Assembly (NCBI GenBank): GCA_036850595.1
Contig: CM072156.1
Coordinates: 2,980,030-3,044,029, forward strand
From: Rhyacichthys aspro
Taxonomy: Eukaryota > Chordata > Actinopteri > Gobiiformes > Rhyacichthyidae
Length of the DNA: 64,000 nucleotides
Direction: 5' to 3'
Under the pieces are notes generated by a model. That model was not told the origin of the DNA. It saw only the letters and a list, made by a program, of their open reading frames with translations, and made no database searches. A program made the position numbers and the translations under genes. Of this stretch, positions 23,001 to 35,298 are shown piece by piece; the stretch's first letter is position 1, and each line of letters begins with the position of its first letter.

Positions 23001-26000
23001 AAAACATGTTCAAATTTAAATAAAACCTGTTCAAATCCAACTAAAACCTGTTCAAATCCAACTAAAACATGTTCAAATCCAACTATAACCAGTTCAAGTC
23101 CAAATAAAACATGTTCAAATCCAACAAAAACCTGTTCAAATCCAACAAAAACCTGTTCAAATCCAACTAAAACATGTTCAAGTCCAAAAAAAACCTGTTC
23201 AAATCCAACTAAAACCTGTTCAAATCCAACTAAAACCTGTTCAAATCCAACTATAACCAGTTCAAGTCCAAATAAAACATGTTCAAATCCAACTAAAACC
23301 TGTTCAAATCCAACAAAAACATGTTCAAATGCAACAAAAAGCTGTTCAAATCCAACTAAAACATGTTCAAATCCAACTAAAACCTGTTCAAATCCAACAA
23401 AAACATGTTCAAATCCAACAAAAAGCTGTTCAAATCCATCTAAAGCTGTTCAAATCCAACTAAAACCAGTTTCCATAAAAGGAGAAACAGGGTCTGACAG
23501 TAGAAGAAACAATGCTAAAAGGGACAAAATTACTCATAATGTCCAAACTGAACACTTGTAGTTGTAACAGGAAATTGATAATTACATGAATATATACATT
23601 GCTGCTTCATTTTACATTTGTCTTTATGCAAATCCAAATACAGTTACCTAAGATCTAGCTCTGTTTAATAAAAGTTCACTGTATAATCCCCTGACACACT
23701 TCTTTCTCTCGTTAATGTATGAGTTGTTCACTTTTAAAAGTACCTAATCTCTCTTTAAGGTCAGCGGAGCAGTGGAGACGGTCTCTTCAATAACTCTAAA
23801 AACGACGATTAAAATAACAAAGTTGCTCCGTTTTAATGTCGTTTCTCATTGAAAGGTTTGGCCCGGCGCGTCTGAAGTCAGGTCACACTCCGTTAGCTCC
23901 GACAGCTGCTTAATTCTGCCTCACACTTTTGAACTCGGCGGCGCTCGCTGTGGGGCGACCGGCGGAGTTTAGAGAGTGAGAGGGTAGAACGTAAAAAATA
24001 AAAAAAGAACAGAGCTCCGACTTTCAAAGCAAGAAAAGAAAGGTTTGAACAAAGCAGCGTGGTTTAGTTTGCGCTCTTTCATGTCGCAGAATATGTTTAA
24101 GGGTTTGATTCCAAGCTCCAAGGGAATTAAATGCATGTATTAGTGATTATTGTTCTGTTTCTACTACTTTTCTATTCTATAAAATATAATAAATAACTGT
24201 ATTGTTAACGCAATGTCATCAACTGCAGTATCTGTAATGTAAAAGAACTATATTATGGTCTTTAACGTGACGTTTACATCATCCAAACAGAACATTAAAT
24301 CAAACTGTGGTGCGTCTAAATAAAAAAGCCCTGGTTCATTCCTAGTTTTTAGTCTTGTTTAGTCCTAGTTTAGCTTTGGTTCAGTCTTTAAACATGGATT
24401 ATCTCATTTTTTTTACTGTTTTATTTAGTTTTTCAGTGTAATCACCTAAAGTTTATTGTAACAGGAATCATCTGTGGAAAAATAAGACCTTAAGACGTGA
24501 TCTAGTCTTTATAATGAAGGATTTTAATAGATGAGAATGATCAGTCCACAGCAGGATTTTGTCCAATCACAGCTCACTTCAGGTAAAAAGGAGCACTCCC
24601 ATTGGTCGACACTGATGTCAACAACGAAGGAACAAGGAAATAAACCAAGGAAATGGGTTATTCTGTTGAAAATACACCTTATTTTACAGAGAAACAGCTC
24701 AAAAAAGATAAAAATAGAGAAACATGCAGTAAATGAAACATGAATGAATGTTGTCAATGCCTCGATGCACTACTTGTAAGAAGGGACAGACCTCTTTTAA
24801 TTATAATTTGGCTAAACTTGAGTCTTACATCTGTTTATTTTCCACCTCATTATTTACTTTTTGTTTTGTTTGTGTGCAGTCAGAGAGCACGTCCTCCCAG
24901 AGGTATAAAGGCGTCCATTTTGGAAACATGACGGGGAAGAGGCGCGAGGTGTTGGTGGAGGACGGACCGGGCCCGGGACACTATTATCCTGAACTGTGAG
25001 TACATCGGCTCATGATAATGGACCTGTAGCTTTTTTTGATTACTTTTCTCGCTCCAATAAACCCACAAAAAGAAGGACTTACGAAGCTTAAACGTTTGAC
25101 TCTCATTCAGGCAGACGGAGCGGGTCAGGGTCAGTCTTCTGAGAGTCTGGAGCTGTCGAATGTTTCCACTCGAAGTGAAATGTTGCTCTGATCCTAAAAC
25201 CCGAGCATTACGTTTGACATTTCTCACACAGCGTTTCCTCTGAAGGCCACACAGCTCTGGGTTTACTCTGGGTTTACTCTGAAAGATAACACAGAGACTA
25301 TTGACACGAAGCGCCACATAAATATACTGTATATTGTTAATTAATCTGACGCCCTTCTCGTGGTCCTGCCCTCATCTCTTACTGTTGCTTGGGAGATAAA
25401 TGCAACTTAAATTCTACTGAAAAACTATTTAAAGAGTTTATTTCAGGAATCATTTAGTTGTATCTGGCTAAAAATCCCTCATTATAAACAGCAGATGGCA
25501 TCATAAAGACTGATTTTTCACAAATTATTGCTTTGTAGACTATGTACTGTTTTTATTTACTGTACTCACAGGGTTTTATCCTCGTTATTGTCCTTATAAG
25601 GCTTTTTACCTTGTGTTTTATTCACTTTTTGTGATTAACATTGCTTCTTTTCCTTCTCAGTCACTCTTCTTCTCATTTATTGGTCATTTCAATATTCCTT
25701 TTCACTTATCCACCGTTCAATTTACTTCCTCATCTCCTTATTTCCTCTCCGTTCTGCCTCAGTATATGACACCACCTCGTACCAGGATCCTTCCTCATCT
25801 CTGTGTATTGTACATCTTCGACACAAAACAGCGCTCTCGGCTTTATTTCAACATCTTTTCCTCCAGCGTCGAGGGCGCTCAAAGCCTCTGTCGTTGTGTT
25901 TCGTGTCTCCAGAGTCCTCGAAACACAATACGAGAACGTAAACCTGAAAAGGGAGCAGAGGGGCCGCGCCGAGCTGATCATCCCTCGCTACCACGACCTG

Positions 26001-29000
26001 CTGCCGCGGCAAGAACAGAAGAAGGTGAGGCTGGAATACACACAGAAACAAAGGCTTCATGCTGAGAATCAAACTGTCTACATTTAGGGGCCACAGTAAT
26101 ATCAAATCATAATCAGAGTTTACCCTTTTCTGTCAGATAGTGCCACAGGTTAGTTAGTTAGTCCAAGAGTGTCATAATACAAATGTGATACTTTTATTTT
26201 GAAAGCATTCGAAGACTCAATTAGTGTCAACAATAATATAACACTCACTTTCCTTTTCACTCTGTTCATAAATGTGTTCAGCTGAGGTCAGGCAGGTATT
26301 TTTATGTGTTAAGGGGAAGTTGTTATTATTAAAAGTGTATGTATATTTCACATATTTCTGCTTAAACTTTAAACAATATGTGCTTTTATTGAGTGAGAAT
26401 CCCAGGTTCTAATGTGGCCCTTGTGGAAAAATAATTGCCCACCCCTGCATTAGACCAAGAGGTTATGTTTCCTGAAGTAGTTTAAACCTGAACTCTGGCT
26501 TATTCTACTTAGACTCACTGCAAATAAGAGTTTTGTGATTGAGAAACAGGTTTAAAGTGAGTCTGTTGAGTGGAGAAAGTCATTATTAATGGAACAAAAG
26601 AGGATTCATGACACCAACAATAGAAAAATGGAGGCCGTCATGTTGGAGTAGATGTGAGTTACAAGGGTATAGGGGTAAAATCGTGAGTCTGAGTCTGCAG
26701 TAAACCTCCATCTTATAGAGAAAGGTTTGAAAGAGGAGTAAAGAAAGCCATCTTTGTGAAACAGGAACAGCCCTCTCTGAACGGAGGAGGTGGACTGAGA
26801 CACAATCTTCCATTTACAACAGTGTTTCTCTCTAGAAGGACATTAACACCTGAAGAAGAGTAGTTCTGCTAATGCCCCACTGGAGAATAACAGCCCCCGT
26901 CAGCTCTCTTAAAAACACTGAATCATTTCCAATCTTGTCCGATCACAGACGTCTCAGGTTAAAGCCGAAAACTCAGCTCTGTTTCCAGTTGAACTTGAAT
27001 TGAAGATGAAACCTCTTTACGTCCAGATGCCTTTTAAACCTCTTCTTGAATATGTCTCAAACAGAAAGACATTATTATTATTGTATTTGATTCTTTTATA
27101 TTATATAAACTATGACCCTGTGCAGCGTCTGAGGAGTTACTGCTTTATCACAGTTTAAACTCATCTCTCCCACGTTAGGTTTATCCAGAGCTAAACACAA
27201 TACATTTAATTATGTGACAGCAATATGTTGGTGAGAGTGCGGTGTTAAGAGTCGGCGCTCATTAATGTGACACTAAAGTGAGTTCTCAGATGTTCACAGT
27301 TCTGTCTGACGTACTAAACACGTGTGAAACGTTTCTGACTTTAACGCCAACACTGAACGGATGAAGAGCAACACTAAATTAGTACAAATTACTATAGATT
27401 TCTGTCTACTCTTTTTTTTATTTATCAGCTTTTTCATTTGTATGGACAGGTGAAAATGTTGAGCTATTTTTAATTGTTTTATTGATAAAAAGTGATAAAA
27501 AGTATGTTTTTTAAACTCACAAAACTCTCACAAATATCATTCCAAATACCCAGATCCACAGACATCATTACTGTTTGTATAGATATGTACATTTATGAAA
27601 AACATCCACATTTAGAGCAGCGATATTAAGTTTTTAAACAGGCAAACATTCACGTTTTTCTCTTAAATTGCTTCTCCGTGGTTTTCTTTTTTACCTGAGG
27701 GACTGTATTACCTGGAACTAAAAACAGAAAGACCTTAATTCATCTCTTATTCCTCAAAAAATAAATAAAAAAGACACACACTCTCTGATATTAATAGCCA
27801 CAAATGACCTACAGAGGGCAGTAGAACATAAGCAGAGTCAGCCTCACAGGACTCCACTGAAGGAGACGGGTCGGACTTAAGGTGGATTTAAGGTGGACTG
27901 AGGGGGGCTGCTCACCTGTGAGTGAACTCCAGTAAGACTCAGTGAATCCGGCTGCGCTCTGTCTGAGGACGGAGAGTGGATTTAAACCGACGTGAACGTG
28001 TTGCTGCTGTCAAAGACTCACCTACACTTCTCCTTTACTCAGCTTTTCCCTTCAGCATCGCTCTGTCGTCTCACCTCCGGCAGATTTTAGACTTCTGTTG
28101 TAAGATGTAAGAAGTAGATGATGATTAGAAAAGGCGTCTTAATAAAAATGTATGGTGTAATGTGTTTAAAAAAGGAGTAAAGCTCAAAATCCTTATAACA
28201 GCTTTTTGTTTTGGTTCAGGAAAGATCAATCTGAAGCGTTTTTCTTCACTTTCTGTAAAGGAATAACACATTTGATCATGTTTTTGTTCATGTTTTGATT
28301 TAGAACAGAATGTGCAGTGTTCCCAATGCTTTTGCGTGAATGAAAATAAAAGCTATTATATGGATTTTGAGCTTTAATCACGTTTTTAAACACATTATTA
28401 TGAACACAACTGTAGTGAAAAAATGTATTCCATAAACAAACAGTGTTCTAGAGCCTTCTGGAAAATGTGAAATGTGGCTGTCCAGTTTCTTCATCACTGA
28501 TATTTAAAACCAATAACCAATAATCAACCAAACCTGAGTAAAAAGAGCAAGTATTTCATCTGTACATTGTTACCTTCCAATACTATTACTACATTCAAAA
28601 TAAAGTGCACATCTGTTTTAATTTGTAATAATTCCTTCTGTGGCTGTCTTCCTCATTTTTAAATCATCCGAATCTTTAAATTTCATCAGACAAGACTTTA
28701 TAACTCATGTTTTGTCTGTTTTATCCTGTTTTAGTGCCTCTTTGTGTCATTTTATTGGTACTTTACTGTAAAACCTGGAACATAAACCTCTCTCCGTGAC
28801 ACTCGTATCTGCTGTCAATGCAGAATGATGGATTGATGATTTATCGATGCACGATTGGTGTTTTTTTGAGCAAATAGACTCTTAATAGAATCTTTTTTGA
28901 CTCTGTTTTATGTCCTTAAAGAATGGGCCGAACTCTGCTTCAAGTCCCAGCCAAGACCGACCCTGTGGTGCTGTTACTTCGACAAAAAATCAAAAACAAT

Positions 29001-32000
29001 CCTCAGCTTAGCGCCTCTTTCTCGTTACTCTTCAAGACGTCAGTAAAGAGTCTGTATCGCTTTCATTTCAATTCATTTTCAGGTGTATTTACTGTACATT
29101 CCCCAGACTCTCCATCAGTGACTCATGGAACAAAAACTGATGAAAAAGCTTGCATTAATCACACGTTATTTGGTATTTTAGTAGAACCTATTCATTCAAA
29201 TATTCTGTAATGATCAAATATCTGCTCTGGCATCTTCTTCCTCCTTAAATCTTGTGCTTCGTTGAGAAAATAGTAAGAATATTGTTTATATTTCCACTCA
29301 TTTCCATCGTTAATTATTGTCTCATATTTAAGTGTATCCTATGACTTTGAAACAACAACAGCTCTGCCTTTTGTGTGCGCTCCGTAACGTCTGCGTCCCC
29401 CCAGAACCACGGCGGCCCTCGCATCCATCACCATTAGTCCCGACGTCTCCGCTCAGGCGTGCACTCACATAAACACCCACGGCAGAACCCCGGACGGGTC
29501 ATTACCCACAGCGGGGCGGCTCCGCGAGACTCGGGGCCGTCCCGGAGAGAGGGCCGCGGTGTCCGGAAATAACAAGAGAACAAATACTGTCACTGCAGAC
29601 GATGTAAAAACACACGAAGCGGTGTTAGAGCCATGTTTCCCACGAAAACATTCAGTATTTGTAGAAGTAGAATACACACTTTTTCAGCAGGGTTTTCTTC
29701 TGTCTTTGAGTTTTTGGAGAGACCAGGTTATGCTCTTGGAGAACTCTGAAACAACAGGACATTTTCAGAGAGCTGCTGATGAACTGAGCATGTGCAAACT
29801 CAGCTGGCTCTTACAGCCGTAACAAAAAGTGAGACACGGTTGAAGCGTTTTTTTTATGATTTTTTATTAAAACAAACAGAATATTAACACATGTATGGTT
29901 CAATCAATAATATAGCTGTATTAGTGAGTGATGATCATTGTGTTCAGGTAAATCCCAGGTTCATGAAGCTCAGATTATATTTCTCCTTTATTTCAGTCGA
30001 GGCTAAAGCTGTGGTTGTAAGAAAACGATGTACACTGAGGCTGTATGCGTCTAAAACCAGCTCTGTTCAGTGTTTACATATTGTTTGTGTCTTGTCTGTC
30101 ACTCTTTTTCGTATTTCCACCGAAAACAAAAATGTCACCGCTCAGACGACTTAGAAGATGCGTGTTGAATACTGATCTCACCCTCGCACTGCATCAGCTG
30201 ATCTCAGACAGATTCTCACCTCAAAAAGAAACCCTGTCATGTTTTGCACTCACACCCTGAATAAACTGCACATTGATATTGCAGTGAGGATTTAAATAAA
30301 TACATTTAAATATATTTTGCAAACAGTGTGACCCTTGGAGTAAAATGGAGTATAAATAGGCAGCTGCTGTGAGTCCATCTATGAAATATTCTTATTTTTG
30401 GAGCCTTGTACAAAACTGAAGCTCTTTTAAAAGAGATTGGACACTTCAAACTTTCTATTTTAAAATAGAATCGACCAAAACTTTCTTATGTATCCCCTGA
30501 GCTGTTGGAGCGGACTGGATCTGCTCTGGGAATTCTCACAACTTTCCAAAAAGTTTCAGAGCTGTCCTCGGGGAAAACTCTGCCACAGTTTGATTAGATT
30601 TCTGTAAAAAGCTGAAACGAGTGGGTGAGATGTGCTACTTTATTTTTTTTTGTGTAGGTTTGATTTGATAAAGCAGTAACCAGTGTTCTTTACGCGTTCA
30701 GAGACACACCTTCAGCTCGGATGGATGTGTTTGTGGAGGTGACGGTGTAGTCGATGCTCATGAATAAAGATGGAGCAGGGCTGGAGACATACTGAGACAT
30801 ACTGAGACATACTGTGCTGGAGTTTTGTCTTTACATTTCGACTGTGGCTCAGGTTCTTGTTTCACAAAACTTGGGTTGGAGTGGCACTGAGTACATTTCC
30901 TCTCAAAGTTTACGTCTTTGTGTTTTGTCAGACGATAATTGTCTGTTTACAGTCGGGACCGTTGCTTTTACTTTGATTTATTTGCATTATTTCTAAAGAC
31001 TCCACTCTTGTTTTCCCCAAATTATTTAACTTTTCGGATCCATAATGAAATAAAGACTTTTTAATTTAGTGTTAGAGTGTGATTTGACTTGACATTTTAA
31101 CCTAAACAGACTCTTTTTGCTTGTTTTTGTCAAATCAAGCGATGTCTCTTAACTTTTTGCGACAAAGATAAATAAAATATGTTCAAATCAATCTAATATC
31201 TGTTGGAATTAAACTAAAATCTGTTCAAAAACCTTTTCGACTCCAACTAAAACGTGTTTAAATTGAACTAAAACCTGTTAAAATCCACTACAACCTGTTT
31301 AAATCCATCTAAAACCTGTTCAGATCTGGATAAAAACCTGTTTGAATTTAACTAAACCTGTTCAAATTAAACTAAAACCTGTTTAAATCCAACTAACATT
31401 TGTTTAAATCCAACTAAAACCTGTTTAAATCCAACTGAAACCTGTTAAAATCCAGTAAAACCTGTTAAAATCCAGTAAAACCTGTTAAAATCTGGATAAA
31501 AGCTGTTTGAATTTAACCAAAACCTGTGGTCTTGACACATGTTTTAGTTCTTTTGTGCTTTTAACTTGACTTATTTATTAATTAATTGTGTGAATTATGT
31601 TGTTTTTATATTTTTTTAATGTCCTTTACAGTTTTATTGCATTGCATTGTGTTCGTATTGTACTGTGTTTTGTGTTTTATCGCTTTTATTTATTTTACTT
31701 TGGTGACTGCTCAGTTGTTGTTTTAAATGAAAGAAAATGGCTTCATTTTAAAGACTCCACTCTTGTTTTCCCCAAATTATTTAACTTTTCGGATCCGTAA
31801 TGAAATAAAGACTTTTTAATTTAGTGTTAGAGTGAGATTTGACTTTACATTTTGACCTAAACAGACTCTTTTTGCTTGTTTTTGTCAAATCAAGCGATGC
31901 GTTTGTAAAGAACGAACAGGTTTGTTTGGGAAGATAACGAGACACGGTTCTTCTTCTGCTGTGGTGCTGTATCATACGGTGGTGGCTCCCAGATGTGTGA

Positions 32001-35000
32001 GTTTGGCTGCTGTGAAATGGCCTCTGTCTGTAATAAATATCCTTTTATTTTGTTGAGTGGCATTAAAAAGACAAGCCATAAAAAGGAAGGTTGAGTTGGA
32101 AACATAACACTCTCAAACGGCTGTATTTCTATCAGACTTTTGTGTTAATTTCCAGTCTCTAGTATCTCTAGTCTCTTTTATTTATGTCCTCTATTGTCCA
32201 GTTATTCACTATTGTCTAGTTTTTCATGCATTTTCACACCAAAATATAATCTGATGTGTTTCAATAAATGTTAACGTCAGTGAAATAAAAGGTTTTCGGT
32301 GTCGGTGCCTCATGTACTGACTGTAGAAGACTGAGTGGGTTACTTTAACTTTACGTACAGTTCACTTCTTCTTAAAAAAAGAGTTGTTGAATTGAAAACT
32401 TGTCTCCTTAAAGTGGCTGAACTGCCTCTGGACGTTTATCAGAGACTCTTTATAAAGCCACAGCTCTCAAATTAGGACGTTAACTCTATATTGTACTTAA
32501 ATAAAGCAATTCATTTGTCTTTTAAGTTTGCTTCTGTCTAAGAAAAGAGCAAATATACACAGTAATACATTTAATCATCCTGTTTCTGATGTTTTTTTGT
32601 GTCTTTTTTATTCACAACATAACTTTTCTCTGTTATTCTTATTTTGGTTGAAGGGACTAATCTCTCAGTTCTCATTCTCTCTTCTCCTCGTTTCATCTCC
32701 TCTTCCCGAATATTGAATATACATATTGAACACAGGTGTGATCTGTCTTGTGCTGCAGGGTGTTCCTGGTCCGGGTCAGTACCACATCAGGAGTCAGTTT
32801 GAGAAGCCTGTCAAGTCCAGCCGAGGCTCTCCCAGAATCCCCTGCCCTTTCCTCTCTCAGGCAGAGGTACAGTACACATGCTTTCTTAACTTTACTGCAA
32901 AAAAATAAGAAAATTATCCATATATTTTGTTTTGCTGGTAAAAAGTTCTGGTCGTAACCGACATAAACTCTGAACTGAACCAAAACAGTGATCATTGTAC
33001 AGCACATGTTTCAAACTCAATTTTACAGGTTAACCCCCAGTTTTTGCGACAAAGATAAATAAAATATGTTCAAATCCATCAAATACCTGTTGGAATTAAG
33101 CTAAAACCTGTTCAAATCCTTCAAAAACCTGTTCAAATCCACTACAACCTGTTCAAATCTGGATAAAACCTGTTAAAATCCACTAAAACCTGTTTAAATT
33201 AAACTAAAACCTGTTAAAATCCACTACAACCTGTTCAAATCTGGATAAAACCTGTTAAAATCCACTAAAACCTGTTTAAATTAAACTAAAACTTGTTTAA
33301 ATCCAACTAAAACCTGTTCAGATCTGGATAAAACCTGTTAAAATCCACTAAAACCTGTTTAAATCCATCTAAAACATGTTTAAATCCAACTAAAACCTGT
33401 TCAGATCTGGATAAAACCTGTTTGAATTTAACTAAACCTGTTTAAATCCAACTAAAACCTGTTTAAATCCAACTAAAACCTGTTTAAATCCAACTAAAAC
33501 CTGTTAAAATCCAGTAAAACCAGTTTAAATCTGGATAAAACCTGTTTAAATCCAACTAAAACCTGTTTAAATCCAACTAAAACCTGTTTAAATCCAACTA
33601 AAACCTGTTAAAATCCAGTAAAACCAGTTTAAATCTGGATAAAACCTGTTTAAATCCAACTAAAACCTGTTTAAATCCAACTAAAACCTGTTTAAATCCA
33701 ACTAAAACCTGTTAAAATCCAGTAAAACCAGTTTAAATCTGGATAAAACCTGTTTAAATCCAACTAAAACCTGTTCAAATCTGGATAAAACCTGTTCAAA
33801 TTAAACTAAAACCTGTTTAAATCCAACTAAAACCTGTTAAAATCCACTAAAACCTGTTCAAATTAAAATAAAACCTGTTTAAATTAAACTAAAACCTGTT
33901 CAAATCCAACTAAAACCTGTTCAAATCCAACTAAAATCAGTTTACATAAAAGAAGGAAAAATAATGTTAAAGATAACTTTTGTAAAACTCAAATGAAGAT
34001 GAAACCTTTCATCCTTAACTTAAATAAAAGCTTTCCAAGTGTTAAAGTGTCTCCATCTTCGGCTCCTGATAGGATTCTTATATTATCAGACCCCTCAACA
34101 CACCTCTGATCTACAGTATTTAAGTATTTTATTCTTTTTTTCCTCTTTCAAACACTAATAAGACCCAGTCTGGCCTCCATCTTCTTCCTGTTTTCTGGGG
34201 CTGGGTCGAGGGGCAGCATCTAAAGAGAAGACGCAGAGAAACTCGTGTCTAATCCCGTCCTTTTGGTCTTCAACACAGTTTGACCTCGAGTACAGAGCGT
34301 TACTTTTACAACGTTCCATCTTTTCACTTTTGACCATGACCCAGAGACGCTCCTCCACTTGAAGCAGGTTTAACTTTAGCTTCTTTTGATTTTCTTTCCG
34401 TTACCATCTTGTCATATTCGTCCTGTTTTCGGACTGTTTAAATGTCTTCGGTGCTGTTCACGTCCATAAAACCGTGGCCCAGGCTGGTCTTGACACATGT
34501 TTTTGTTCTTTTGTGCTTTTAACTTAACTTATTTATTAATTAATTGCGTGAATTATGTTGTTTTTATATTTTTTTTATGTCCTTTACAGTTTTATTGCAT
34601 TGCATTGTGTTCGTATTGTACAGTGTTTTGTGTTTTATCGCTTCTATTTATTTTACTTTGGTGACTGCACAAAACACAGCCTTAAACACAGTCTTTGAGA
34701 TTTCTAACAATATTTTTTTTAAGCTGCTTGACATAAAAACATAAGTGTAATAAAATACATATTATTATGGACAAGTAATTCTCCTTTATCCATTTCAAGC
34801 ACAGCTGCTCCCATTCAGAGTGAAAATATTATCTTCATATTGTTAGGTGATTAAGCCACAAATCAGCCTTAATTCTGCCTTTGGGCTGAGGATAATTTTA
34901 CACAAATATCGATTTAACCCAAACGTAGAGCCGTAAATACTGTATTACACCAAACGCAGAGAAAACAACGGCAGCGGATTGAAAGGATTCTTCCGACGTA

Positions 35001-35254
35001 ATCTAATCTAATCCACCGTTTCTCAAAGGAGCTGGGTTTTTTTATGGAATATTTAAGATTACGTGACAGACGCGAGACGGAGCCGGGGTTTTTTTCTTTT
35101 TTTTTTTTTTGTTTAATTGACGCGAGTCGAGCGAGGCGTCTTTAAGATGAAGGCAGACGGCTTTATTAAGAGACTCGGAGACGGATGTGAACGCTCTGTC
35201 TGTGGAATAGATGAAGTCCCACACGGAGCAGGACTCTGACTGATGTTTTAATTA

Positions 35255-35298
<44 letters not shown>

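Larger units (their letters stand above)
22342..23495 (+). mobile_element. Dispersed hAT-like element containing minisatellite A3
   Basis: The left end cacacatgttcaactcaagg is like a hAT MITE terminus and is preceded by atctacag, an 8-bp target-site-like sequence. Next come ggggaccaaatgtggccc, a short reversed minisatellite arm (22427-22465), a spacer with tttttgctacaaag and the long forward arm. It ends in accagtttccataaaaggag, which is shared with the A5 and A6 right flanks. The right terminus is not found. Confidence 0.5.
26025..32758 (+). other. STPG2 intron 6
   Basis: A 6.7 kb intron. It holds a GC-rich patch at 29390-29575 and array A4 with its duplicated neighbours at 30994-31899. The stretches 26450-29390 and 29580-30990 show nothing recognised. 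Confidence 0.6.

Noticed and set aside
22522..23470. CRISPR-like regular array
   Set aside because: Adjacent 21-bp units with no unique spacers, in a vertebrate intron; a minisatellite.
22217..26457. cattagac at both positions as a target duplication of a 4.2-kb hAT element
   Set aside because: Only the right copy adjoins a hAT-like terminus; the left is followed by unrelated sequence, and an STPG2 exon lies between.
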